Positions 44,665 through 52,596 of a stretch of DNA of 64,000 bases are shown here, piece after piece; positions within the stretch are counted from its first letter, which is position 1, and every line of letters starts with the position of its first letter. The notes below the pieces were generated by a model. It was not told where the DNA came from and did no database searches. It saw nothing but the letters and a program-made list of their open reading frames with translations. The position numbers were made by a program, and so were the translations under genes. Where the stretch lies: positions 1 through 64,000 of the forward strand of contig DASPZU010000015.1 in assembly GCA_035636095.1 (NCBI GenBank), written 5' to 3'. Source of the stretch: Gp7-AA10 sp035636095 (lineage in GTDB: Bacteria > Acidobacteriota > Thermoanaerobaculia > Gp7-AA8).

Positions 44665-45770
44665 GCGCCGACCGCAACCTCGACGTAGGGCGTGATGTCG
44701 AAGTTACGCTCGTGGAGTTCGTGAATGCGCTCCATCTCGGCGTCGCTGAGCGGCGGATGATCGGATGCTGATGCAAACTCGCGGAGCTGCTGGTCGTCGT
44801 AGATGTTGGGCAGCACGGACACGATGCTGCGATGCGCGTACTGCCACAGGAGCGCGAACTGGCCGATCGTGACGCTTCGCGCGTCGCACATCGGTTTGAG
44901 TCGATCGACCTTCTGCAGTCCTTCCACCAGCCACGCGCGCGGACGATGCGAGCGGTGATCGTTCTCATCGAACTTCGTGTCGAGCGTGTACTTCCCTTCC
45001 AGCATGCCCGACGAATGCGGCACGCGGACGAGAAATTGCGGCTGCGGGTTCGCCTTCCAGGCGCGGAAATTTGAGTCGAAGAAGCTCGTGCGCGTGCAAA
45101 GTTTCTTGTGCGTCTGACCCTGCATCGCCTCCGGCACTGCCGGATACGATGCGCCGCGCTCGGCGGCCAGCATGAACTCGCGTCCGGGATCCTGCTCCAG
45201 GAGGTTGTAGATCATCTGCGTGACCGGAGCCTTGCGCATTGCGGTAGCGTAAATGCCCTCGTCACGCCATCCGATCGCCGGACCGAGCGACGGGCCGTAC
45301 GACTGAATCTTTCCTTCGCGTTTCAGCGCCTCGAGCGTGTCCCAATGCTCGTCCTGCATGAGGACATCCACGCGCGGATTGTGGGGTTGATAAATCGCGA
45401 TGGTGCCGACGCCGAGGCGCTGCAGCGATTGCTCGCAGGCAAAGCGGATGAACTTCGGCGACATGTCCTGCGGCAGCTCGCGCTGACCGCGCGGGCGCTC
45501 GGGGTTGTTGTAGAAGTCGTATCCGAATTTCGTACCGATGACGAGATCGCGGTGCTCTTTCAGAATCGGCTTCAGGATCGATTCGCCGCGGCCGTTGCCG
45601 TAGGCATCGGCGGTGTCGATGTAGTTGATGCCGAGGTCGATGGCGGAGCGGATCAGGTCCTGCGCTTGTGTGTCGGTGTAGTCGCCCCACCAGCCCGTCG
45701 ACACCGTCCAGGTACCGAAGCCGAGCTCGGAGAGTGTTAGGTCTGTGCCGTGTAATTTTCGGTATCGCAT
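44661..45770 (-). CDS. Aldo/keto reductase
   Basis: A 369-aa NADPH-dependent oxidoreductase of the TIM-barrel AKR family. The tetrad is visible: Asp and Tyr in NYIDTADAYGNG, Lys in IGTKFGYD, and His in YQPHNPRVD. The C-terminal NADPH-binding part includes SVTIGQFALLWQYAHRSIVS and LPNIYDDQQLREFA. Substrate unknown. The start codon is followed upstream by the octamer hairpin at 45771-45836. Confidence 0.9.
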   Translation of the reverse strand: MRYRKLHGTDLTLSELGFGTWTVSTGWWGDYTDTQAQDLIRSAIDLGINYIDTADAYGNGRGESILKPILKEHRDLVIGTKFGYDFYNNPERPRGQRELPQDMSPKFIRFACEQSLQRLGVGTIAIYQPHNPRVDVLMQDEHWDTLEALKREGKIQSYGPSLGPAIGWRDEGIYATAMRKAPVTQMIYNLLEQDPGREFMLAAERGASYPAVPEAMQGQTHKKLCTRTSFFDSNFRAWKANPQPQFLVRVPHSSGMLEGKYTLDTKFDENDHRSHRPRAWLVEGLQKVDRLKPMCDARSVTIGQFALLWQYAHRSIVSVLPNIYDDQQLREFASASDHPPLSDAEMERIHELHERNFDITPYVEVAVGA

Positions 45771-45836
45771 GGTTGCTGGGTTACTGGGTTGCTAGGTTGC
45801 TAAAGGGTTGCTCAGCAACCGAGCAACCCAGCAACT
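45771..45836. repeat. Octamer-array hairpin (GGTTGCTG words)
   Basis: Left arm: GGTTGCTG, GGTTACTG, GGTTGCTA, GGTTGCTA. Right arm: CAGCAACC, GAGCAACC, CAGCAACT. The arms are reverse complements and can fold into a long stem. It fills the space between the stop of the enoyl-CoA hydratase gene and the start of the reductase gene. Confidence 0.85.
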
Positions 45837-46635
45837 ATTTTCCCGCAAATTGCGGTTTACGTTTCTGGTTGTATGCCCCCAGCCCTTCCTTGGCATCGTC
45901 GCTCTGGAAGAGTTGCTGCTGCAGCTCGCGCTCGACCGCCAGCGCGCTTTCGAGCGGGATTTCCCAGCCCGTTTGCACGGAGCGTTTGATGCGGCCAACA
46001 GCTTTCGCGGCTTTGTTAGGCGGACAGAAACTCCACGCGTACTCCATGACGCGGTCCCACCACTTCCGCCCACCCTCCTCTGCCGGCCACACGTAGTTGA
46101 CGATGCCCCATTCCCGCGCCTGCTCGAACTCGAACAGATTGCCTTCGCCCATGAGCTGGATCGCACGTGACTTGCCGACCAGGCGCGACAACCGCTGGGT
46201 GCCGCCGGTGCCCGGCAGAACGCCCAGCGTGACTTCCGGCAGACCGACTTTGCCTGCGCCCTTGAGCGCGATGCGAATGTCGGCCGCCATCGCGATTTCC
46301 AATCCACCGCCGACGGTGTGGCCGTTCAGCGCGGCGATCACCAGCTTCGGCGTCTGCTCGAGGCGCAGCAGCGTCTCATTCGCATGCAGGCAGAAGAAGT
46401 ATTTGAACTGCGGTGTGACCTCGGAAAGCATCTTGATGTTTGCGCCGGCGGAGAAAAACTTCTCGCCTGCGCCGCGCATCACGATCACGTGGACGTCGTC
46501 ATCCATCCGCGCCTTCAGGATGCAGTCATCCAGCTCGCGGTTCATCTCGTAGGTGTAGGTGTTGGCGGGAGGGTCGTTGAGCTCGAAAATCGCAACGCCC
46601 TTCTCCACGCGGTAGTCGATTAAGTTTCCAGCCAT
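45835..46635 (-). CDS. Enoyl-CoA hydratase/isomerase family protein
   Basis: A 266-aa crotonase-fold enzyme. Oxyanion-hole segments are GEKFFSAGANIKML and NGHTVGGGLEIAMAADIRIA. Both acidic residues of hydratases are in place (Glu in GGLEIAM and Glu in LPEVTLGVLPGTGGTQRL), so hydration of enoyl-CoA in fatty-acid or amino-acid breakdown is likely. ATG 46635 follows AGGAGACAGG; the in-frame ATG at 46650 is less likely. Confidence 0.9.
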   Translation of the reverse strand: MAGNLIDYRVEKGVAIFELNDPPANTYTYEMNRELDDCILKARMDDDVHVIVMRGAGEKFFSAGANIKMLSEVTPQFKYFFCLHANETLLRLEQTPKLVIAALNGHTVGGGLEIAMAADIRIALKGAGKVGLPEVTLGVLPGTGGTQRLSRLVGKSRAIQLMGEGNLFEFEQAREWGIVNYVWPAEEGGRKWWDRVMEYAWSFCPPNKAAKAVGRIKRSVQTGWEIPLESALAVERELQQQLFQSDDAKEGLGAYNQKRKPQFAGK

Positions 46636-46667
46636 CCTGTCTCCTCGCATTCAGCGCGGGATTGTAC

Positions 46668-47738
46668 TCATAGACTGTCTCCAAACGAGATACCGAGACT
46701 CCGCGCCGTTGCCACCAACTCACCGTTCGGGTCGACATATTTCGGATTCGATACCGCATCCCGAATTGGGGCCGCCACGATGCTCTCGCCGCGAAGCGCG
46801 ACCATCTTCCCGAAATCGCCTCTCGCGATCAGATCGGCCGCTGCCTTGCCGAAGCGCGTCGCCAGGACGCGATCGAACGGGATCGGCGATCCGCCGCGCT
46901 GAATGTGACCGAGCACCGTGACGCGAATCTCGAGGTTGATCTCGCGCGAAATCTCGTCGGCCACCTGATACGCGATGCCGCCCAGGCGTTTGGAACGGCG
47001 GTCGACGTAGCGCTCCGCCCCACCCACCCGCTTGGCGCCCTCCGCCACCACGATGATGTCGAATGGCGAGCCTTCCGTTTGCCGCGACCGGATCGATTCG
47101 ACGATCGCCTCCGGAGTGTACGGAATCTCCGGAATGAGAATGATGTCCGCTCCCCCCGCCAGCCCTGCGTGCAACGCGATCCAGCCGCAGTGGCGCCCCA
47201 TCACTTCCAGGATCATCACGCGATCGTGGCTCTCGGCCGTCGTGTGCAGTCGATCGACGGCATCGGTCGCGACCGCAACTGCGGTCATGAAACCAAACGT
47301 GAAATCGGTCGCGGCCAGATCGTTGTCGATCGTCTTGGGCACCGCGATCATCGGAATGCCCATCTCGAACAGGCGCTGCGCGATCTTGAGCGTCCCATCG
47401 CCGCCGATGGCGATGATTCCGTCCAGTCCCAGCTCCTCGATGTTCCTGCGCACAAGCTGGGAGCGGTCTTCCTTCCCGGCTTCGACCGGAAACTCGAAGG
47501 GATTGCCGCGATTGGTGGTGCGCAACAGCGTTCCGCCTTTGGGAAGGATTCCGCGAATCAGCTCGCTGGTGAGCGGAATGCACGACTTGTTGAGCAGGCC
47601 CTCGAATCCGAGTTGGATGCCCAGGACTTCCAGGTCGTGGTCGCGGGTGGCGGTGCGGACCGCCGCGCGAATCACGGCGTTGAGTCCCGGACAATCGCCG
47701 CCGCCGGTCAGAATGCCGATTCGTTTGATTGCGCGCAT
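46668..47738 (-). CDS. pfkA: 6-phosphofructokinase
   Basis: A 356-aa glycolytic kinase making fructose 1,6-bisphosphate. ILTGGGDCPGLNAVIR, GGDGT (112-116) and PKTIDND (134-140, catalytic Asp138), MGRHCGWIALHAGLAGGA, and VLGHIQRGGSPIPFDR are present. Gly after GGD favours ATP, whereas Lys in PKTIDND is the residue seen in PPi-type enzymes; this Gly/Lys combination occurs in the ATP-using actinobacterial-type group. It is followed upstream by a repeat hairpin. Confidence 0.92.
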   Translation of the reverse strand: MRAIKRIGILTGGGDCPGLNAVIRAAVRTATRDHDLEVLGIQLGFEGLLNKSCIPLTSELIRGILPKGGTLLRTTNRGNPFEFPVEAGKEDRSQLVRRNIEELGLDGIIAIGGDGTLKIAQRLFEMGIPMIAVPKTIDNDLAATDFTFGFMTAVAVATDAVDRLHTTAESHDRVMILEVMGRHCGWIALHAGLAGGADIILIPEIPYTPEAIVESIRSRQTEGSPFDIIVVAEGAKRVGGAERYVDRRSKRLGGIAYQVADEISREINLEIRVTVLGHIQRGGSPIPFDRVLATRFGKAAADLIARGDFGKMVALRGESIVAAPIRDAVSNPKYVDPNGELVATARSLGISFGDSL

Positions 47739-47744
47739 GTATGC

Positions 47745-47812
47745 AGTCCTGAGTCCTGAGTGCGAGTCCTGAGTTTATATGGCTCAGTCTGCTCAGGACT
47801 CAGCACTCAGGA
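47745..47812. repeat. Heptamer-array hairpin (AGTCCTG words)
   Basis: Left arm: AGTCCTG, AGTCCTG, AGTGCG, AGTCCTG, AGT. Right arm: CTCAGGACTCAGCACTCAGG, the reverse complement. Same word family as 10881-10908. It lies just upstream of the pfkA start. Confidence 0.85.
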
Positions 47813-47843
47813 ATCGGCACTGTGCTTGCTCATCCATTAGCCC

Positions 47844-47860
47844 GTCAGCATCACGCTGAC
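47844..47860. promoter_or_regulatory. Small hairpin in the leader of the YeaQ-type gene
   Basis: GTCAGC-ATCAC-GCTGAC, 6-bp stem with a 5-nt loop, 20 bp before the ATG at 47881 and just before the GGAGG ribosome binding site. Confidence 0.3.
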
Positions 47861-47880
47861 GAAAGCTTGGAGGAAAGAGC

Positions 47881-48135
47881 ATGACTATCCTTGGATGGCT
47901 GTTGTTTGGTCTCATCGTCGGCGCGATCGCAAAGTTCCTCATGCCGGGACGCGATCCTGGTGGCTGGATCGTCACCATCCTGCTCGGAGTCGCCGGCTCC
48001 TTCGTCGGCGGCTTCCTGGCCACGACCCTTCTCGGACGCCAGGAGCAGACAGCCGGCTGGATCGGCTCGATCATCGGGGCGATGGTTCTCCTTTTCATCT
48101 ATCGGCTGATCGTCGGCCGCCGAACTGTAGTTTAA
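47881..48135 (+). CDS. GlsB/YeaQ/YmgE family stress-associated membrane protein
   Basis: An 84-aa inner-membrane protein with three hydrophobic helices and the family-typical GLIVGAIAKFLMPGRDPGGW and LLGVAGSFVGGFLATTLLG segments. Members are often stress- or stationary-phase-induced, but the molecular role is unknown. GGAGG lies 7 nt before the ATG. The gene is monocistronic: repeat hairpin upstream, intrinsic terminator at 48159-48185 downstream. Confidence 0.92.
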   Translation: MTILGWLLFGLIVGAIAKFLMPGRDPGGWIVTILLGVAGSFVGGFLATTLLGRQEQTAGWIGSIIGAMVLLFIYRLIVGRRTVV

Positions 48136-48158
48136 ACTCCTCTCCTGCTGTGGTTTTG

Positions 48159-48185
48159 GCCCCGCGCGAGCGGGGCTTTTTGTTT
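48159..48185 (+). terminator. Intrinsic terminator
   Basis: GCCCCGC-GCGA-GCGGGGC stem-loop followed by TTTTTGTTT, 23 bp after the stop of the YeaQ-type gene. Confidence 0.9.
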
Positions 48186-48225
48186 GCCTATCGTTTCAAC
48201 GGCCGCGGCGAGCCGGTCGTACTAT

Positions 48226-48243
48226 CGACGAAACAATTCGTCG
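48226..48243. promoter_or_regulatory. Inverted repeat in the degP leader
   Basis: CGACGAA-ACAA-TTCGTCG, about 100 bp before the degP start. The 206-bp gap 48136-48341 holds the terminator, this repeat and presumably the degP promoter; I see no convincing -35/-10 pair. Confidence 0.3.
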
Positions 48244-48341
48244 GGTTGTTCGTCACACCTCCTAGACGGCAGCCGCAGGCGGGTGGAAAATACCTGGACC
48301 ACGGCCAACGTTCTTCAACCCACAAGGAGCACTCAAAAACC

Positions 48342-49904
48342 ATGAACTCACGCACCAAACGCATTTTGTCGACCGTCGCGATCATCATCGCGTCGGTCGC
48401 GTTCGGCATCGTCCTCAGCGCCGACCTCGGTCTGATGCGCAAGTCGAACGCCCAATCCGCGCCGGCCATTCAAATCTCGTCCGGCCCGGCAGTGGCAACG
48501 TCGGTGAGCATCCCGTCGTTCGCCGACATCGCCTCGCGCGTCGCGCCGGCGGTTGTTTCGATCACCTCCACCGAGGTCGTCAAGACCAGCGACATGCGGC
48601 GCAGGAATTTCGGGATCGATCCGTTCGACTTCTTCTTCCCGAATCCGAACGACGGACGTCGCCGGCCGAACAATCGCGATCAGGGCGATGACGACGAGCA
48701 TGCCCAGCGCAGCGGCGGCTCGGGATTCATCATCTCGCCCGACGGCTACATCCTCACCAACAACCACGTCATCGACGGCGCCACGAAAGTGGAAGTCCAC
48801 TACGGCGCCGATGCCGACGGCAACGGCGGCCACACTGTTCCCGCCAAGATCGTCGGTCGCGACCCGGCCACCGATATCGCTCTGTTGAAGATCGATGCCG
48901 GAAGCGGCCTGCCCAACGTTCCCCTGGGCGACTCGGACCGCATCCGCAAGGGCGATTGGGCGATCGCAATCGGAAACCCGTACCAGTTCGAAAACACGCT
49001 GACGGTCGGCGTCATCTCCGCCAAAGGCCGCTCGCTCGGACTGAGTCAGGAGACCCAGTCGTTCGAGAACTTCATCCAGACCGACGCCGCCATCAACTTC
49101 GGCAACTCCGGCGGTCCTCTGCTCAACATCAACGGAGAGGTCGTCGGCATCAACACCGCAATTCGCGGCGGCGGCGCGCAGGGACTCGGATTCGCAACGC
49201 CCATCAACACCGCCAAGCGCCTTCTTCCCGAGCTGAAGACCGGCAAAGTCGTTCGCGGTTACCTGGGCATGGGAATCGTTCCGGTGACCGACGACGTCAA
49301 AGACTCGTTCAAGCTGGCTGAAGCGCGCGGCGCGCTGGTGCAGAACGTCGAAGCGGGTAAGCCGGCAGAAAAGGCGGGCATCCAGCCCGGCGATGTCATC
49401 GTGGAGATCGACGGACGGAAGATCAACACCAACCGCGAGCTGATCGACTACATCTCGTATCTGCCGGTCGGCTCGAAGGTGAACATCACCGTCGTCCGCG
49501 ACGGACAGCGCAAGACGCTGACCGCGACCACGACCGAGCGCACCCTCGAAGCGGAGAACCTGGACCGAAGCGACAACAACAGCGTTCAGCCGTCGCGCAA
49601 CCGTCTGGGCATGTCGGTCGACAATCTGACACCGCAGAACCGGCAGGCCTACAACATCGACGACAAGATTCGCAATGGCGTCGTGGTCACGAACGTCAAG
49701 GAAGTCTCGCCCGCCGGTGAGGCGCTGAACGAAGGGGATGTCATCACCGAGGTGCAGGGGACGCGAGTCAATGACGTCAACGATTTCCGCACCGCCATCG
49801 ATCGCCTGCGCAGCGGGCAGACGGTTCACATGTACGTTGTGAGCTCCGGCCGCGGCGGCAACAGCCGCCTGCTCCAGGGCTATCGCTTCATCAAAGTTCC
49901 CTGA
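48342..49904 (+). CDS. degP: Periplasmic serine protease DegP/HtrA
   Basis: A 520-aa envelope quality-control protease. An N-terminal signal-anchor (RILSTVAIIIASVAFGIVLS) is followed by the trypsin-like domain with His142 (LTNNHVID), Asp178 (DPATDIALLKID) and Ser256 (NFGNSGGPLL), and two PDZ domains at about 300-395 and 415-515. An acidic/Arg-rich insert (RRRPNNRDQGDDDEHAQRSG) lies in the LA-loop region. The ATG at 48342 starts the signal peptide; AAGGAG lies 12 nt upstream, slightly far. It ends in a strong terminator. Confidence 0.94.
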   Translation: MNSRTKRILSTVAIIIASVAFGIVLSADLGLMRKSNAQSAPAIQISSGPAVATSVSIPSFADIASRVAPAVVSITSTEVVKTSDMRRRNFGIDPFDFFFPNPNDGRRRPNNRDQGDDDEHAQRSGGSGFIISPDGYILTNNHVIDGATKVEVHYGADADGNGGHTVPAKIVGRDPATDIALLKIDAGSGLPNVPLGDSDRIRKGDWAIAIGNPYQFENTLTVGVISAKGRSLGLSQETQSFENFIQTDAAINFGNSGGPLLNINGEVVGINTAIRGGGAQGLGFATPINTAKRLLPELKTGKVVRGYLGMGIVPVTDDVKDSFKLAEARGALVQNVEAGKPAEKAGIQPGDVIVEIDGRKINTNRELIDYISYLPVGSKVNITVVRDGQRKTLTATTTERTLEAENLDRSDNNSVQPSRNRLGMSVDNLTPQNRQAYNIDDKIRNGVVVTNVKEVSPAGEALNEGDVITEVQGTRVNDVNDFRTAIDRLRSGQTVHMYVVSSGRGGNSRLLQGYRFIKVP

Positions 49905-49923
49905 TTCTCATTTCTTTCTTGGC

Positions 49924-49960
49924 AGTGGAGCGCCGCCGACTTCGGCGGCGCTTTTTTTTT
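49924..49960 (+). terminator. Intrinsic terminator formed by the 26-bp palindromic repeat
   Basis: AGTGGA then GCGCCGCCG-ACTT-CGGCGGCGC and nine T. The 26 bp at 49924-49949 are a copy, in opposite orientation, of the element found in three coding regions at 59164, 62649 and 63944. Confidence 0.92.
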
Positions 49961-49979
49961 GGGGTCATAATTCCGCGCC

Positions 49980-50987
49980 GTGGACCATGAACGCTTCATG
50001 CGGCGCGCGCTGGAGCTGGCGGAGCGCGGCCGCTACTCGGTCAGCCCCAATCCGATGGTGGGCTGCGTGCTGGTACGCGGCGGTCACATCGTCGGCGAGG
50101 GATGGCATCAGCGCGCCGGCGAGCCCCACGCCGAGGTCAAGGCGCTGCAGAGCTGCCACGATCCACGCGGCACGACGATGTACGTCAACCTCGAGCCGTG
50201 CGTGCATCATGGCCGCACGCCTCCCTGCTCGCATGTCGTTCGTGACTCAGGCGTGTCGAAGGTCATCATTGCGACTGCAGACCCGCACGATATCGTCAAT
50301 GGTCGCGGGATCGAGGAGCTCAGCGCCGCAGGTGTGCCGGTAGAAGTCGGCGTCCTCGAATTCGAGGCGCGACGCCTCAACGAAAAGTTTCTGCATGCTG
50401 TGACGGCCAGGAAGCCGTTCGTCTGCCTCAAAGCGGCCATGACACTCGATGGCAAGCTGGCCACGGTCGCGCGCGAGAGCCAGTGGATCACGTCGGAAGC
50501 GTCACGGCAGAAGAGCCTCGAGCTTCGCGAAGAGTACGACGCGATCCTCGTCGGCGGGGGCACGGTCTCCGAAGACAATCCGCAACTGACTCGCCGCCTC
50601 GGATGGAACAACGCCATCACGCCGTGGACGCGCGTCGTTCTCGATCGCGACCAGCGCGTGCCGCCGACCGCCCGTGTGCTGACGGACGGCGGCGCGACCC
50701 TGCACATCACTCGCGACGTCGACCTCGATGCCGTGCTCGGTGATCTGTATGGCCGCGGCATTCAGTCGCTGATCGTCGAAGGGGGGGCTTTCGTTCTCTC
50801 GGAGTTCATCCGGCGGCGGCTCTGGCAGAAAATGATCGTCTTCACGGCTCCGATGTTCGTTGGCGGCGGCGATGCACCGTCGATCCTGGCGGGCGAGGGG
50901 GTGCGGCGGTTGACAGAGGCCTATCGGTTTCGCTTTGATCACGTCGAACTCTTTGGCAGTGATTTGATGATCACGGCGTATCCGTAA
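49980..50987 (+). CDS. ribD: Bifunctional riboflavin deaminase/reductase RibD
   Basis: A 335-aa cytoplasmic enzyme for two steps of riboflavin synthesis. The N-terminal deaminase (about 1-145) has zinc ligands in PHAEVKAL and EPCVHHGRTPPCSHVV. The C-terminal reductase (about 146-335) begins FVCLKAAMTLDGKLATVARE and has LVGGGTVSEDNPQLTRR and a SLIVEGGAFVLSEF segment. GTG 49980 gives the usual N-terminus (RRALELAERGRYSVSPNPMV). First gene of a tight four-gene set; its stop overlaps the ribE start by 1 nt (TAATG). Confidence 0.95.
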   Translation: MDHERFMRRALELAERGRYSVSPNPMVGCVLVRGGHIVGEGWHQRAGEPHAEVKALQSCHDPRGTTMYVNLEPCVHHGRTPPCSHVVRDSGVSKVIIATADPHDIVNGRGIEELSAAGVPVEVGVLEFEARRLNEKFLHAVTARKPFVCLKAAMTLDGKLATVARESQWITSEASRQKSLELREEYDAILVGGGTVSEDNPQLTRRLGWNNAITPWTRVVLDRDQRVPPTARVLTDGGATLHITRDVDLDAVLGDLYGRGIQSLIVEGGAFVLSEFIRRRLWQKMIVFTAPMFVGGGDAPSILAGEGVRRLTEAYRFRFDHVELFGSDLMITAYP

Positions 50988-51586
50988 TGTTCACCGGCAT
51001 CATCCATAGCAGCGGCGTCATCGAATCGCTCGAGCGACTCGAAGCGGGCGGGCGGATGCGCATCCGCGGTGTCGACGATCAGCCGTTTATGCGCGGCGAA
51101 AGCGTGGCCGTGAATGGTGTGTGCCTCACCGTCATCCCGAACGGCATCGCACTCATGACCGAGATCTCGAACGAGACATTGTCGCGCACGACCCTGGGCA
51201 GTCTCGGCATTGGCGCGCGCGTCAACATCGAGCGCGCCCTCGGCGTCGGCGATCGATTGGGCGGGCATTTCGTGCAGGGACACGTCGACACCACCGGAAC
51301 TCTGATCTCGAAAAAATCGGAGGGCGAATTCGCCGTGTATCGATGGAGCTTCCCGGCCGAATTCGCGGATCTGATCGTCAGCAAGGGATCGATCGCCGTC
51401 GACGGCGTCTCGCTCACGGTGGTCGACCCCGACGAATCGAGCTTTGCGGCCGCCTTGATCCCCGAAACGCTGCGCCGCACCACCCTGGGCACCGCGCGCA
51501 TCGGCGAGCGGGTGAACCTGGAGTTCGACATGATCGCGAAATACGTGCGCACGCTGGTCGCGCCGTACCTCGCGGTACGCCCTTGA
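50987..51586 (+). CDS. ribE: Riboflavin synthase alpha subunit
   Basis: A 199-aa enzyme that dismutates lumazine into riboflavin. Two lumazine-binding barrels are visible: MFTGIIHSSGVIESLERLEA with GESVAVNGVCLTV and GHFVQGHVDTTG, then SKGSIAVDGVSLTVV and LRRTTLGTARIGERVNLEFD. No ribA/ribH gene is present in the window. The stop overlaps the next start (TTGA, 51583-51586). Confidence 0.95.
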   Translation: MFTGIIHSSGVIESLERLEAGGRMRIRGVDDQPFMRGESVAVNGVCLTVIPNGIALMTEISNETLSRTTLGSLGIGARVNIERALGVGDRLGGHFVQGHVDTTGTLISKKSEGEFAVYRWSFPAEFADLIVSKGSIAVDGVSLTVVDPDESSFAAALIPETLRRTTLGTARIGERVNLEFDMIAKYVRTLVAPYLAVRP

Positions 51587-52596
51587 TCATCTATCGCAAA
51601 GCGCAGCAGCTCCGCATGCAGCGAAGCGCGATTCCTGCTCCCCCGTTTTGGGCCGCCACCGCGATTGCGCCCTACGGCCCGCGGCGCGCGGCGCCGATCG
51701 CGATCGATTACCTCGATCTGCGCGCGAGCTACGCCGATCGAATGGAAGTTACCGTGTGCGAGGATGTTCGCGATGCGCTCGAGCGAAGCCCGCGCATTGC
51801 CGAGCCGGCGCTGATCGATGCCGCCGAATTCGCCGAGGTCATCTTTCGACGGGGGGAGGAAGTGCTGCGATTCTGCTGCGACACGGGGGCGACGGCCGTC
51901 CACCTCGTTTCCACGCAGGGAGCGTTACCGGCAGCGGCCTGCGATCGCGCGGTCGTGGTCATCGCGGCGTGGCCAGTCGATTTTCCGCGGCTCGAAGAAA
52001 TGTTCACAGGCGCGAAAGGCATGCGCTGGGGCGTCGTGGTTCCAGTGATCTACCCAGCCACGACAAATCTCGAGGCGCTCCGCCACATCGCGACATTGGC
52101 TCACGAACATGGCGCAATGTTTCTGGCGGCCCTCTCGCTGGAGCTCGACGCTGGGGCGCGGAAGGCGATCGCGGACGATCGCGAAGAGTACGACATGTTG
52201 TTTCACACCGACCTGGAGCCGATTCAGGTCGCGACAGAACGACACATCGCGGCGCTGGCGGCGGAGGTCGGCCTGGCCGACTTCATCCTGCCTCCGCGCT
52301 GGAACGAACGGTCGAACTGGAACGCCGCGATCCTGCTCACGCTGACCGCCACGCGGATGATCGGAATGAAGCGCGATGTCGAGATCGCCTCGCGCATCGC
52401 GCGATCGGCGCGAGCGGTGGCGCAGCTCGACAAGCCCCTCCAGCGCGTCGCCTCGGCCGCCAGCCTCTCCATCGTCGAATCGCTCGACGAAATCAGCGTC
52501 GACATCCTCACCGAATGGCTGGAGACCGGCCGCTCGGCGTACGTCGATCACATCAACAAACAGTGGCGGCTGCGGCGGGATGTGGGCGTCCAATGA
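51583..52596 (+). CDS. Uncharacterised 337-aa protein in the riboflavin operon
   Basis: I do not recognise this family. Alternating strands and helices (for example AIAIDYLDLRASYADRMEVT, RAVVVIAAWPVDFPRLEEMF and GMRWGVVVPVIYPATTNLEA) suggest a TIM-barrel-like fold. Later segments include REEYDMLFHTDLEPIQVATE and LPPRWNERSNWNAAILLTLT. It resembles radical-SAM-type barrels in length and rhythm, but I see no CxxxCxxC cluster motif. The start is TTG overlapping the ribE stop; an internal ATG at 51616 is the alternative. The 4-nt overlaps on both sides (ribE and the MOSC gene) argue for function with flavin or cofactor metabolism; that is inference. Confidence 0.7.
   Translation: MIIYRKAQQLRMQRSAIPAPPFWAATAIAPYGPRRAAPIAIDYLDLRASYADRMEVTVCEDVRDALERSPRIAEPALIDAAEFAEVIFRRGEEVLRFCCDTGATAVHLVSTQGALPAAACDRAVVVIAAWPVDFPRLEEMFTGAKGMRWGVVVPVIYPATTNLEALRHIATLAHEHGAMFLAALSLELDAGARKAIADDREEYDMLFHTDLEPIQVATERHIAALAAEVGLADFILPPRWNERSNWNAAILLTLTATRMIGMKRDVEIASRIARSARAVAQLDKPLQRVASAASLSIVESLDEISVDILTEWLETGRSAYVDHINKQWRLRRDVGVQ

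Noticed and set aside
46668..47738. Pyrophosphate-dependent phosphofructokinase
   Set aside because: Gly follows GGD, where PPi enzymes have Asp; Lys in PKTIDND alone is also found in ATP-using enzymes.
48348..49829. 493-codon minus-strand frame opposite degP
   Set aside because: Asp/Val/Arg-rich antisense shadow; degP has complete catalytic triad and PDZ domains.
49905..49980. FMN riboswitch before ribD
   Set aside because: The gap is only 75 bp, is occupied by the degP terminator, and shows no aptamer-like segments.
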